Assembly: GCA_032622095.1 (NCBI GenBank)
Contig: CP136067.1
Coordinates: 130,901,990-130,965,989, forward strand
Reading direction: 5' to 3'
Length of the DNA stretch: 64,000 bases
DNA from: Siphonodentalium dalli
Taxonomy: Eukaryota > Mollusca > Scaphopoda > Gadilida > Siphonodentaliidae
Made by a program: the position numbers and the translations under genes. Below, in pieces: positions 1-11,144 of this stretch. Every line of letters starts with the position of its first letter. Position 1 is the stretch's first letter. Under the pieces are notes generated by a model. It was not told the DNA's origin. It did not search any database and saw only the letters and a program-made list of their open reading frames with translations.

Positions 1-2125
1 AAAATGACTTCCGGTTTGGGAGAACTGGCGAGTGGGTGCAGAATTTGATGAAATTTGGTGGATAAAATACTGTGGTTGGTGACTAGTACTATGGTATATA
101 GTATCACAATACTCGCATGTGTCTGCTGACAACTAACTCGTTAACGGACGACACAAGTTCCCGTCATTGGCAACATGGAAGTATCGAAATTGATGTGCAA
201 TTACAGTTTCATTCTAGTTATACTTCCATGTTTTAACATGGAAGTATATTGTAATTCTTCTGGCTTTTTTTCTCCTTTTTTTTCTTATTATTATTCCGAT
301 AATATGCCTTAATCTCCGGAACGGCTGGACCGATTCACCCGCTGTTTTCGGTTTCAGTATATAACTTTGGAAGATCTCGGTAAATGGCCTATTGAGAATT
401 TCGTACGACCTTGACCTTCGGAGTTATCGCCATTTTGTTGATATTTGGGGGTTTTTCGCGACACAAAAGTAACTTGCAAAATCGATGTTTGAATTCTTAT
501 ATCGTCAAAAGGGCTAGACCTATTGATTTAAAATTTACCTGCATAGCCATTGAGTATACGAAGTCGATATACAAATAGGGAATTTCATCTGACCTTGACC
601 TTTGAAAAAAACGCTCTTTATCGGTTTTAATGTTGTTATCGTATCTCCTCCTAAACAGCTTGAGATATCGAGTTCGGACTTTTTTCATGATTTGCGCATG
701 TATGTGTGTTATGAACTGCCGAAAACTGATAGGGTTCGCACTTCCGGTTTAAAAGTTCGCTACTGGTCGAAGGATAAAACAACGCTCTTTATAGGAAATC
801 CAGGACGGCTCGAGATATTGAATTGGGACTTTTTGCATGATGTGTAGCAAACTCTGCGCTCTCGAACGATATATATAGTTAACGGATATCACTTCCGGTT
901 CGGGAGAACGGGCGTGTGGGTATGTATCTCAAAACTATTTTAGCGATATTTTGATGAAATTTGGTAGACGTCATCAGTAGATGCCACTGATTGCTATGCA
1001 ACTCGAATTTTAAAAATCGGACATCAACTTCGATAGTTATGGCTGTTTAAAAACCTGGTTTATTTCCGACCTTGACCTTCAGAGTTATCGACATTTTGTT
1101 GATTTTTGGAGGGTCTTCGCGCCACTAAAATGACTTGCAAAATCGAGGTTTGATTTCTTATATCGCCGAAAACGGCTTGGCCGATTGATTTGAAATTCGG
1201 GACCTTCTTAGCCATTGCGCATTGGCAGTCGATGAACAAATAGGGAACTTCGTCTGACCTTGACCTTTTGGTACACCGCTCTTTATCGGTTTTATTGTTG
1301 TGAACAGATCTCCTCCTAAACGGCTTGAGATATCGGGTTCGGACTTTTTTTCATTATTTGCGCATATATGTGTGTTATGAACCACCGAAAAATGATAGGG
1401 TTCGCACTTCCGGTTTAAAAGTTCGCTACTGGTCGAAGGATAAAAGAACGCTCTTATAGGGAATCCAGAAGGGCTTGAGATATCGAGTTGGGACCTTTTG
1501 CATGATGTGCAGCAAACTCTGCGCTCTCTAATGATATATATAGTTGATGGATTTCACTTCCGGTTTGCGAGAACGGGCGTGTTGGTATGTATCTCAAAAC
1601 TATTTTGGCTCAGATTTTGATGAAATTTGGTGGACATAATCTTTAGTTTTCGCTGACCACTACCCCGCTCAGATTTTTCAAATCGGACTTAAACTTCTCG
1701 AGTTATGGCTGCTTATAATCCTGATTTGTATGGGGTTTTCGGACCCCTAGAATGAATTGTAAAATTTCAAAATCGATGTTTAGTTTCTTATACCGTCGAA
1801 ACGTCGTGGCCAATTGATTTGAAATGTTGTACCTGCATAGCCATTGAGCATTCGCAGTTTTTGTGCATCAGACTCTGCGCTGTATAATGATATATATAGG
1901 GTACTGATTTGACTTCCGGTTTGAGAGAACTTGCGAGTGGGTGCAGCATTTGATGAAATTTGGTGGATAAAATACTGTGGTTGGTGACTAGTACTAAGGT
2001 ATATAGTATCACAATACTCGCATGTGTATGCTGACAACTAACTCGTTAACGGACGACACAAGTTCCCGTCATTGACAACATGGAAGTATCGAAATTGCTG
2101 TGCAATTACAGTTTCATTCTAGTTA
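1..2125. repeat. Degenerate nested tandem repeat (period ~630-660 bp) bounded by a ~215-bp direct repeat
   Basis: Bases ~5-222 recur at ~1910-2125 with few changes, so the region starts and ends with the same sequence. Inside, the block around 480-970 recurs around 1141-1635 (offset 662 bp), and a third, shortened copy begins at ~1771. Recurrent landmarks are TGACCTTGACCTT, CACTTCCGGTTT and GATGAAATTTGGT. The second terminal copy runs into a (TTA)n tract at 2122-2142, which resembles the 3' tail of a retroposed repeat; the first copy instead runs into a short palindrome at 219-248. No gene is visible. All open frames here are short and shift between copies. The family was not identified. Confidence 0.75.
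219..248. repeat. Short perfect palindrome
   Basis: ATACTTCCATG is followed by TTTTAA and then CATGGAAGTAT, giving an 11-bp stem. The same CATGGAAGTAT also occurs upstream at ~175, so the hairpin probably arose by inverted copying of the local repeat end. No function is claimed. Confidence 0.6.
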
Positions 2126-2164
2126 TTATTATTATTATTATTAACCGTCTCTACACTCTTAAAA

Positions 2165-2530
2165 CACTCACGTACCCTGGAGTACCTACGTATGTGCTAT
2201 ACATATCCCGTGTGGAGTACCAAACTGTTGGTAATCTGGTGTGCCTGTCCAGGTACTTCACAGGGTGCCTCTCCAAGTACTCTGAAGTACCTATCTGGGT
2301 ACTCCAGAGTGCCTGATCGGGTAATCCGGAGTACTTGTCCGGGTACTCTGGTGTACCACATATCCAGGTACTGTGTTGAGTATATGTCCAGGTACTCTGG
2401 ATAATCTATAATTGTGTACTCTGGAGTACTAAAATTATAATCTTCAGGTACTATGTGGTGAACATGTCCAGGTACTCCATAGTACCTGGGCAGGATCTGC
2501 AGAATACCTGCTCATGTACCCCGGCACCTG
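2165..2530. repeat. Degenerate short tandem repeat built on GGTACTCTGGAGTACC
   Basis: The 16-bp self-complementary motif GGTACTCTGGAGTACC and its variants recur about every 20-40 bp (for example CCAGGTACTCTGG and CCGGGTACTCTGG). The unit is palindromic, so both strands look alike. Two overlapping frames are open through it only because of the repeat; I do not call a gene. Confidence 0.6.
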
Positions 2531-2689
2531 TCCGGGAACCTGTAGTAGTACCATAGGGAACCTAATTGGGATAGTATTATTTCCACAGGACGTGGATTAA
2601 AATTTGTCTGAATGTCTGAAATAATCGACCAAATTTCTGAATTTGTGTGTAGTTAAAGAACACATTATAAATTAAATCAGACATCTTAA

Positions 2690-3069
2690 CACTTTACCCA
2701 ACAGAACGGCCCTGTGCCAATGCATTCTCTTATATATGCGAGTCGACCATATGTCGCCTCGCATATATAAGAGGATGCATTGGCTTAACACATTAAAAAT
2801 TATAAAATTGTTAAAGAATGTAAGAAAAAATGGTAAAAAAAGTTTGTTTAGGCCAATGCATTCTCTTATATATGCGAGGCGACCTATGGTCGACTCGCAT
2901 ATATAAGAGAATGCATTGGCACATGGCATAACTGTAACTATCACAATGTGGTCAAGGAGCCGGTTCCAATGATATCCATATTTGTATGGTTCTATTGAGA
3001 CAGACCGAAGATATTTTAGGCTGTTGAAGCTTTATTTGGCCGGTTTTGGCCGTTTTGTTGGGTAAACCT
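2690..3069. mobile_element. TTAA-flanked palindromic MITE, family B copy 1
   Basis: TTAA at 2686-2689 and at 3070-3073 flank a 380-bp element. Its ends are inverted repeats: TTTACCCAACAGAACGGCC on the left matches the complement of GGCCGTTTTGTTGGGTAAA on the right. Two internal hairpins are built from CCAATGCATTCTCTTATATA and its complement around GCGAGTCGACC/GGTCGCCTCGC. A second copy is at 26503-26943. TTAA target duplication and CCC-type ends fit piggyBac-like MITEs, which is inference by analogy. There is no transposase. Confidence 0.85.
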
Positions 3070-3364
3070 TTAAATTAAAGAGCTGCAGCAGAGTTGCCAC
3101 CAGTAAAATAACGATCGCCCAAAACATGACCTGGCGATAAACTGGTAATGCCTTGGTGTTGCAAAAAGAATGCACGATACTTGCGTATGTATACCCCCTT
3201 GACACACATGTGTATTAAACACTCTTCGTACATCTCGACGTTATAGAGCAATCCTTGATCAATCCATATATATGTGTACACGCAAGCGTTGTTATTTCCC
3301 GCCCAGGAATTCTTAGCAGTTGACATGTTTTATGTGTTGGTGACATACACATACCCTAGTTTAA

Positions 3365-3717
3365 AGGGGTACTAAATCCAGTATTTATGTGACCATCTCC
3401 CTTTATACCAAACATAATGTATGCAATAAACGAATGAATTTGAACCATGGATTAGTGCAAAATATGGTCATGCAAAATACACTCATGTCATCTACGAACT
3501 ATGCAAAATATATGGTAATTATAATGAAAATGATTTTTGACTCCAGCCATTTATTCATTTTCATTATAATTACCATGCTGCTTGCATCATTCATAGAGAA
3601 CACGAGTGTATTTTGCACTAATCCGAGGCTCAAATTCAATCATTTGTTGCATATATTATGTTAAGTATAATAGGAGAACCGTCCCATAAATGGCCGGATT
3701 TAGTGTACAGTACCCAT
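3365..3717. mobile_element. TTAA-flanked MITE, family C copy 1
   Basis: TTAA at 3361-3364 and 3718-3721 flank a 353-bp palindromic element. The left end AGGGGTACTAAATCC pairs with the right end GGATTTAGTGTACAGTACCC, and the arms meet near 3550, where GGTAATTATAATGAAAATGA is mirrored by TCATTTTCATTATAATTACC. A second copy lies at 16666-17001 with the same ends. It has no coding capacity; the 91-codon open frame inside is an accident of the arms. Confidence 0.85.
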
Positions 3718-3721
3718 TTAA

Positions 3722-4025
3722 GTCAATAACATGAACTGAGTTCGGAGTGGGGGGAAATGTGACACATACCAAAGCTGTAACATAATATGGACAATCTATG
3801 GTACTATAGCACACTACACAACATGGGTAGTCAACATTATCAATACTTAGGTCATGTCCTCGGCATCGCCAGGAGTACTAAACATTTCGACCCACACTGA
3901 TAGGAAATATAATATTCTATACCAAAATCATTATGTTTCATATCTTCTCCAAACATAATGTTTAGATCACTTTCTTCAAGAGTAAAAATTTGTTATTTTC
4001 AGAGATGAATGATTAGCCTTCTTAC
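3722..4025. other. Unannotated spacer downstream of the lectin-like exon
   Basis: No repeat, RNA or convincing exon is seen. The following exon of the lectin-like gene should lie on the minus strand at lower coordinates, but I could not recognise one between this point and 2 kb. Confidence 0.4.
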
Positions 4026-4238
4026 CGGGTGGGGAATTCCCACTGAACTCTCCGTCCAGAAGTGCAACAATCCACTTGTGCATCTTCTTGCTTTTGAAGG
4101 TCACGAGATGACCTCCATCATCCAGACATGCTTGCTCAGCAGATGCCCTATTTCTTTCTCTGGTTTCAAGCTTCAAACAGACTCTCATGTTGATTATACT
4201 GTTACTGAATGATTCATATCCCTTCTCGGTTGGACAAC
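4026..4238 (-). CDS. C-type lectin-like domain, N-terminal half exon
   Basis: This is a 213-bp internal exon encoding 71 residues. On the minus strand a TTCATTTCCAG acceptor precedes it and a G|GTAAG donor follows it, so it is a phase 1-1 symmetrical exon. The peptide contains an early Cys (GCPTEKGYESF), a middle RVCLKLE, and the family hallmark A-x2-A-C-x3-GGHLVTFKS, which corresponds to the alpha-2 helix and the following strand of a C-type lectin fold. The canonical Trp before the helix is replaced (RNRASAEQAC). The carbohydrate-binding half (EPN/QPD and WND motifs) would be in a later exon, not found here, so ligand and calcium dependence cannot be judged. C-type lectins are extracellular recognition proteins. 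Whether the gene is intact is unknown. Confidence 0.72.
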
Positions 4239-5100
4239 CTGGAAATGAAGCGCGATCGACTGTTCACTTTCTCCTAGACACATTAAAGCAGGGGAGGTCC
4301 AGGGATGTCCGCAAAAGTAATCCAGACAGAGTGAGAGAATGGTTCGACGTCGATCTACTCTAGCTAACGCCCGTGGGTATCATATTTCACCAGTTCAAAA
4401 CCTGAGAACTTTTAAATTCGAAAATAAACGCTGGAAATCTATTTCTTTATTAATAAATGTTGCTTAATTGTTTATTCATCAGTAGGCGATGGTTCCAGAT
4501 CGTTATTACATTATTTAAGTGAGTTTGTGTGCGATTTTTCTTTGCGCCACTCACAATCATGGAATTTCTCCAGGGGTAATTAATTAAATGTTTTTTTGCG
4601 GATATCGGCTCACTAACGTCACTAAAACATGCAGTTTAGAGCTGGGACCACCCCATGCTTTGAAGTAGATTACCGGCAGCTACGTGTACACTGTATTATT
4701 TTACCATCTTTGTTTTGGCTTGTGTTCTTATTACTACCATTCTGCTGTTTCCAGTTGTATTAAAATATTAGAATATGGTAAAACGTAGTTCGGTGGCAAG
4801 AACCAGGCTGAGATAACTTGATTTGTGTTATTTAATTCAGGTTTATTTACTAATTGTGTGGTTTTGTCATTACAGTTCACGCAACAAAAGATCTGCATTG
4901 ATTGTCGACCATGTGTCTGAAAATGATTCAAGACCAACACCCCATCCCCAACCCCCTTCGACAAAAAATGAATAGTATAAGTCCATGCGATAATGATAGT
5001 TGCCATCCACAAAAGGTATTCTCCTGATCCGACCCTTACTACCAAGCATTTGAATGTGCAATAAATCGAACCATAATATTCCAAATAAAACCCTGGTCTA
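4239..5100. other. Intron or intergenic stretch, no recognisable gene
   Basis: The stretch directly upstream (minus sense) of the lectin-like exon is likely intron. No second exon with lectin or signal-peptide features was recognised, and no repeat family of this window is present. Confidence 0.35.
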
Positions 5101-5103
5101 CAA

Positions 5104-5760
5104 ATTAGGACAACGGCCCTGCGAATCGGGAATTTTCATTTCGAATCGAATCTCGAATCGAATCAGCCAAATGATTCCGAATCGCATCGCATCGAATCTC
5201 AAATCAAATCATTTCATCAGACGTATCATTAGTGAAGATATAGACATCACTTTATTGCGTGGCCGTACCAGTTTTAATTTACTAACTTTGTAACGACGAT
5301 AAGTGATCGTCGGTATATAATGCAAATATTATACATAAATGGATCCAATTCGCATTTAACCAATTAAGTGCGCATTCTTTGTGACTATCTCTGCTATAGA
5401 ATATCGAGATGGTATATTGCATAAGCAATAATGAAGTCAGTAAGCATTCACGTAGCTGCAGTTATATGTATATGGAATTTTGCTAGATCAGTTTCATCAC
5501 GCAGTCGTGCTATGCTTCGGTGGTCTATATATTATAGCTCAGTCTACAACAGTGTTTGTAATGTGTGGTCTTTCGTTGGTGTCATAAGCTATCTTCGCGA
5601 AAAAGAAATGTTGTCCTTTGCCGTAATGAGAATACAACTGGTGCCAGTGATTCCATACAATTCGAATCAAGACAGCCGATTCGAAACGAATAGAATAAGT
5701 CGAAAGATTCCGAATCGCATCGAATCGAATCGATTCGCAGGAGTCTAATTAGGACCTGTC
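5104..5760. repeat. GAATCG-rich element with possible inverted ends
   Basis: Bases 5120-5215 and 5655-5745 are both rich in CGAATCGAATC-type pentamer repeats. The outer edges read ATTAGGAC...CCTGCGAATCG on the left and CGATTCGCAGG...CTAATTAGGAC on the right, which look like short inverted termini of a ~650-bp element. No coding sequence is credible; the 105-codon frame at 5431-5748 ends inside the simple repeat. This is a weak call, because the flanking target duplication is not clear. Confidence 0.35.
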
Positions 5761-6480
5761 CGGTTTGGAATAAGACCCGTCTGCGATGGACGGCATATGT
5801 TGACATAATGTACAGTGCGCTTGTGATTTGCCCAGATACACGAATATGATTGCAATCCCTCTACATCCTAACGTCGGACCAATGTGTAATACACGTCACC
5901 ATTAGGATCGTCGCCCATAAAGGTTGTACAAATCTGCACATCTCTCTCGATGTTATCCGTCAATTTAGCGTTTGTCGAGATTGATACAAACCTCGCCTGC
6001 GTTGGACCGCTTATTTTGGCCAAACTTGCCCAGATATACGAATCAGATAAATTATTGCGTAATGTAACTCACCAACTGAGCCATATACAATATACTTCAT
6101 AATATATTTATGATGCAAATTATAGATATATCATAGATGTTTAAAGTATATAAGTTCGCGGTTCGCGTTTTCGGTTCGCTGTTCTGGGTATTGAGCAAAT
6201 ATATATGTTTTTATCTCAACCTTTCCATTTTGTAAAATACGATGTTAATGATAACTAACCGTGAATATCTGGCAAACAGATGCACATTTTCGAATGGTCG
6301 GTGTGATGATTAGCAACGAGAATGCTTAAGTTAATTCATAAGTTATGTGTGACTTAATAAAATGGCATAGACTTTATTATAACTGGAGCGCTACATCATG
6401 TTCTTCGCAACCTTTGCATTTTTTATTTAAATTAACCTTGTTTCATTATTCTATGCTGGCTATACTGTACTCACTTGTCT
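5761..6480. other. No recognisable feature
   Basis: AT-rich sequence with no open frame of interest, no family repeat and no RNA gene that I can identify. Confidence 0.4.
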
Positions 6481-7150
6481 CATTTGCAATGTTGGTGGTC
6501 GTTGCTGTTGCAGTTGTTGTTTCTGTTGTTGATGTTGTCGTCGTCGTCGTGGTTGTTGTTGTCGTCGTCGTGGTTGTTGTTGTCGTCGTGGTTGTTGTTG
6601 TTGTTATTGTCGTCGTCGTGGTTGTTGTTGTCGTCGTCGTGGTTGTTGTCGTCGTGGTTGTTGTTATTGTCGTCGTCGTCGTCGTGGTTGTTGTTGTCGT
6701 CGTGGTTGTTGTTGTTGTTATTGTCGTCGTCGTCGTGGTTGTTGTTGTCGTCGTGGTTGTTGTTGTCGTCGTAGTTGTTATTGTCGTCGTCGTCGTGGTT
6801 GTTGTTGTCGTCGTCGTGGTTGTTGTTGTTGTTATTGTCGTCATCGTCGTGGTTGTTGTCGTCGTCGTTGTTCCTGTTGTTCCTGTTGTTGTTCCTGTTG
6901 TTGTTTCTGTTGTTGTGGTTGTTGTTTCTGTTGTTGATGTTGTCGTCGTCGTCGTCGTTGTTGTTTCTGTTTCTGTTGTTGTCGTTGTTTCTGTTGTCGT
7001 CGTCGTGGTTGATGTTGTCGTCATCGTCGTGGTTGTTGTTGTTGTTGTCGTCGTCTTGGTTGTTGTTGCTATTGCTGGTGTTGCTAGTGATGGTGTTGGA
7101 GCTGGCAACCCCGATGCTGGCATTGGTGGTGTTGGATGCTGGCATTGGTG
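6481..7150. repeat. GTT/GTC/GTG trinucleotide microsatellite (~0.6 kb)
   Basis: An irregular mixture of GTT, GTC, GTG and occasional GTA or CTG triplets stays in one triplet register for ~600 bp. This produces long artefactual frames: poly-Val and poly-Leu/Ser on plus, poly-Thr and poly-Asn/Asp on minus. Internal blocks such as GTCGTCGTCGTGGTTGTTGTT recur, showing expansion of a compound unit. The last ~80 bp repeat GATGCTGGCATTGGTGGTGTTGG. It is not considered protein-coding. Confidence 0.9.
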
Positions 7151-7264
7151 GTGTTGGTGAAGATTTCTAAAAGTACGAACCTTTCCGATCACGTTCTGAT
7201 CTACTGGAATAGTCGAGTGTCCCAGTGGCTTGCTTGGCAAAGTGGATGGCGAATTAGAGCAAAA

Positions 7265-7692
7265 TTAGCTAGTTTAAATACCTGCTTAATTCTGGAACAC
7301 CCAGATCACATTAAATGCAACATATTCCATGGTATATATACCATTTGAAAGAGAAAGCTCAAAATCATTGTATTATCAACTTATCTTGTCAAATAAACTA
7401 TGAATCTGTTGTTTTTTGTCAAGACACCGACGTGTGTTCTGTGCTAGTTTCGATCTGGTATGTAATGCATGTCTATTATTCTCAATGAAAGTGAAATGAC
7501 TCTATCGCTCAGTTGTGAATTATGATGCATTATAGGTACACTAACGGGAGAACACTACTAGGAAACAGCTGTTCCGTATTCCGATAGAATATATATATTT
7601 TTGGTTCCTCTTCCAAATGGTATATAATATGGAATATGTTGTATACATGTATAATGTGATCTGGGCATTCGAAAATTAAATTGGCCTCTAAC
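7265..7692. mobile_element. Imperfect palindromic MITE-like element
   Basis: The left arm at 7295-7352 (CCCAGATCACATTAAATGCAAC then CATATTCCATGGTATATA) is mirrored by the right arm at 7608-7670 (AAATGGTATATAATATGGAATATG then TAATGTGATCTGGG). The spacer is ~250 bp. The exact ends and target duplication could not be set. No coding capacity is evident. Confidence 0.55.
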
Positions 7693-7995
7693 CACGAATT
7701 TATGATCCATATAATGTTGAGGTAACCTGATTCGTGAATCTGAGCAAATTTATCGGTGGTTTCTACGAGCATGTGGTCTCTGGATTAATCTCCTGGTACG
7801 CCAAGGTTGTGCTTATTGTTAGGAATTGAGATTATTCCAATAACTGCTTGATTAACAATGTGTAAAGCAATCAAAATTCGTATTATTTCTGGCGTGACCA
7901 TGCACTTTTCCTCCTTTTATCTCTCTATCACGAGGGGAGACTACAATTACATTGTTTACACGTACATGTATAATTCAAAATGTTTAAGTGCAAAA

Positions 7996-8306
7996 TTAAT
8001 CATTGACGTATGCACGAGGCCTAACGGAGCGTTGTGAGCGCATATGTATAGTCTGATCAGATGGATTAGAACTGGGTTCGTCTCCAATTAGTTCTTTCCG
8101 AGACAACGCTCCATGAATGGCTGGAAGATCAAGATTCACATCATCCTGGTCCTCATCAGAATCGTGACTATCATATACTGATGTGCTTGTCTCGCTAATT
8201 ATACTATCCCGGGAAACAATCTTGCGCTCTAAAAATTTCACACGACATGGATCCGCGCGCAGCTGAGATCCAACGAATTTTGGAACATCACACAATCCAT
8301 CATTAA
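7996..8306 (-). CDS. Possible terminal exon, unknown protein
   Basis: On the minus strand an open frame of ~103 codons follows a good acceptor (TTGGTTGTTGCAG) at 8307 and ends with TGA or TAA near 7996. The peptide is not low complexity. It begins around NDGLCDVPKFVG, has an acidic middle (SHDSDEDQDDVNLD) and ends in a basic RSQRSVRPRAYVND. A basic Arg-rich C-terminus of this kind occurs at the end of some retroelement integrases, so a transposon origin is possible. I do not recognise the family. No upstream exon was found. Confidence 0.28.
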
Positions 8307-8499
8307 CTGCAACAACCAAATATCGTCAAGATACTTCTGATATAGACAAGATCACCGACGTTGGGTCTACCACCAGAACACTCTTTGGACGATTTAGAAC
8401 GCTACACTCGTGTAGAAACGATTACACATTAAATCTGTAAACCCGGTTAATACACATAGCAATGTGTAGTTTTACATACACATACATGGACCAAGGGCC

Positions 8500-9105
8500 G
8501 TTCTACACATAATGTGTATATTTTGTTACACACAATTGTGTCAGACCGTAGAGCTTGCGCATTGCGGTGCCTTCAGTTTCATAGACTGCTACATGACGGC
8601 CATATATGTATATTTTTTGGAATATAATCTACAGCGATCGTAGGCAAGGAATGTAAGTTCAGAATTCCGACTTGCGGGTATAGTATTAATGATATATGAG
8701 GATTTATTTGTTAAAACTTTCATGGCGAATACTGCCCTTAGACTCGTTTATATGATTGTTGTAATACGGTAATACTAATATTATGCAACCACGCCACGAT
8801 CCCGTTTTGTTCATTTAAAACGAAAACTCAGACATCACAGAGCAAAATAGTACGTACCATTGTACGCCATGAAAGTTTTAACATATAAATCTCCATATGT
8901 CATCAATACTATATACCCACATTTCGGATTACTGAACTTACATTCTTGTCTACGATCTGTATTTGTAAGAATCTACACAAAATGTGTAAGGGATATATGT
9001 TGATTTTATGAACACCGGTGTGTATAAATGTGTAGAAATTGCAGTCTTGGTACCATATACCTAAAGGAACAAAATATAAGTGATACTTTCTACCTCTCAA
9101 TTGTA
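8500..9105. mobile_element. Imperfect palindromic element (~600 bp)
   Basis: The left half at 8630-8735 (GATCGTAGGCAAGGAATGTAAGTTCAG, then ATGATATATGAGGATTTAT and TTAAAACTTTCATGGCG) is mirrored at 8860-8965 (CGCCATGAAAGTTTTAAC ... TGAACTTACATTC ... CTACGATC). Further out, CTACACA...TGTGTA motifs occur on both sides. No open frame is credible. The terminus sequence is unclear, so the family is not assigned. Confidence 0.55.
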
Positions 9106-9265
9106 TCAACGTCTATTGTTTTTTTATGAAGATATGTGAAATTCGAGATTGTTTTCCAGACAGAATAATCCCGAGAAATTATATGCTGCAAAACTCTTTG
9201 CAATGTTTGCCTAGTTTTCTGCAAAACACCGCGTGTCTCGGGTCAGACACAACCTGGATTGACAT

Positions 9266-9400
9266 ATATACACCCATTGCCAAGTGGTCCTGCTGAATTG
9301 CTATGATGCGGTCAGGGCAAACTGACGCCGTCACGATGCCGTTATTTTTTTCGAAAGTTGTCATTTTCGCGGTGTTTGGCTAATCCGAGCGATTTGAGAA
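9266..9400. mobile_element. Foldback family F copy 1 (one arm only)
   Basis: This starts with the family F tip, CAAGTGGTCCTGCTGAATTGCTATGATGC, which is one copy of the terminal unit. It continues to the conserved inner motif GTTGTCATTTTCGCGGTGTTTGG followed by TAATCCGAGCGATTTGAG. The opposite arm is not found nearby, so it is a solo or truncated arm. It matters as a low-copy reference for the terminal unit that is massively amplified at 28-50.7 kb. Confidence 0.7.
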
Positions 9401-9404
9401 AAAC

Positions 9405-9483
9405 TCTGTGTTTGTGTGGGTGCGTGTGTCTGTGTGAGGGAGAGGGTGTGTGGGTGTGTGTGTGTGTCGGTGGGTGTGTGGGC
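9405..9483. repeat. GT-rich microsatellite
   Basis: (TGTG)n with interspersed GGG, running to GGTGGGTGTGTGGGC, directly after the foldback arm. Confidence 0.8.
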
Positions 9484-9507
9484 TGTCTCACAGGAGCTTG
9501 TATTTAA

Positions 9508-10099
9508 AGGGACTTAAGGCATTCGATGTGGGTTTATAAGGAATAGCATAACATTCAGTAAACAACAGCATCGACAATTACATGAACATAATACGTTGAC
9601 TTCTTTCTTATTTTCGTTACTAATAACTCTCCGATAATGAAATTTCGCATGTCAAATCTATTGTTATGCAGACATTACTGTTACAGTGGAATTACATATC
9701 AAAGTTCAGTTAGTCAAACAAGATACCAAAGTTTAATAAAAACTCGACAGTAAACATTGGAAAAAAGGTCAAAGAATTGGTAAATATTCTGCAAATCACA
9801 TTTAGACTAAAATATGTGAACTCACTACACCATGCATTAGCGATGTTTGTTGACAAACCCGTGAAATCACTGTTACAATTTTGTTTGCATAACAATGGTT
9901 TCAATTCGCGATAGTTCGTTATTGTGAACTTTCAACAATGAATATAACAAGAGGGTATATATATGTCTCCAAAATTATTCTTCTTAGTGGTGATGTTTCT
10001 ACAGACTTATATCTGTGTTGAACATTTTACACTCTGTGTGCATTAGGTCAATTATATATGTGTTGAACAGTTTACACACTCCGAGTGCATTAGGTCCCT
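9508..10099. mobile_element. TTAA-flanked MITE, family D
   Basis: TTAA at 9504-9507 and at 10100-10103 flank a 592-bp element. The left end AGGGACTTAAGGCATTCG and the complement of the right end (AGGGACCTAATGCACTCG) are inverted repeats. Inside the right end a ~47-bp unit containing GTGTTGAAC...TGCATTAGGTC is duplicated in tandem (10015-10099). No transposase frame is present. Confidence 0.75.
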
Positions 10100-10103
10100 T
10101 TAA

Positions 10104-11140
10104 GGAAACGAGTAAAACATATAAATGCAAACAATATCGTTGAAATCAAAGTGCAGACTCAGCTTAGAACAAAATCGTGTCAAGACGACTTTGGTGTCAA
10201 ACATGCACACATATCCACAAAACAACATAACATTTGGGAAACTGTTTATGATAATTCAAGATGGCGATCGGAGTTTTCCGCATTTTGTCTTAAATAACAT
10301 GAACATTTCGTTTTGTTTGTATCTAATATGAGAAGTGGAAATACAAAAGGGAAATACAGAAAAGAACATCAATCCAGGTCCAGAAATGGCTGTCAGAATC
10401 GCTGTCAAAATGATCGGATCCTAAAGAAAGTTTACAACGACAGGAAAAACTTCAATATTCTACCGAGTTGGTAAATACGCACGCCGATATAAATTTCTGC
10501 CCCCAAAGATAGAAACGCACATCTGAAGAATATGCTGATATATAGGCAACACAAAACTAAACATACGCCTGACTATATGTGTTTTAAAGTGTAATTTCAG
10601 CTTTAAATACAATGTATGGAATTCAGAAATGTGTGCGTGATATACAATCCGTATCAATGTCGTCTAACATGATCGGAAAACGTTTATCCTATAAAACACA
10701 CTCCAAAATACACACTTTTCGGGTATGAAATTTACGTATACTTTCTGGGATCTTCTCCTGCTCCTGTGATAAAGAACCTTCCCATGTACTGCCATTATCA
10801 TTTTATCGAAATAAGATATAGTTTTAACAAGCGAAATTGCAACCACGTTCACCAGGGCCAGAGGGAGGTCAATTAACTAAATTTAATTTTTGTTTTAATA
10901 TTCCAGATTCTCGGTGGGGCATACTGTTCGTATATCTTTCATTTGGCTGTAGAGAGCTTGATCCTGATATAAAGCAATAAACAGTGTTCGCATCTCTGCC
11001 ACCTTTCCTCGTGATGGTGACTCAATTCTGGATATAACTTATAAATTTACTATGAATATTTTATGGTATAATTAGAAACCATTTAACCCACACTCGTCTT
11101 CTGATGTCTCCATACATTGGGCACTTTTAATCAATGGATT
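10104..11140. other. No recognisable gene or repeat
   Basis: AT-rich DNA with only short, unconvincing open frames. It separates the family D MITE from the foldback structure at 11.1 kb. Confidence 0.4.
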
Positions 11141-11144
11141 GAAA

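Noticed and set aside
3075-3326. 83-codon minus frame as a second lectin exon
   Set aside because: It lacks W-I-G/W-x-D and the Cys pattern of a C-type lectin C-terminal half.
6345-7240. Long open frames on both strands (poly-Val, poly-Thr)
   Set aside because: They are translations of a GTT/GTC triplet repeat. Stops are absent only because of the triplet register.
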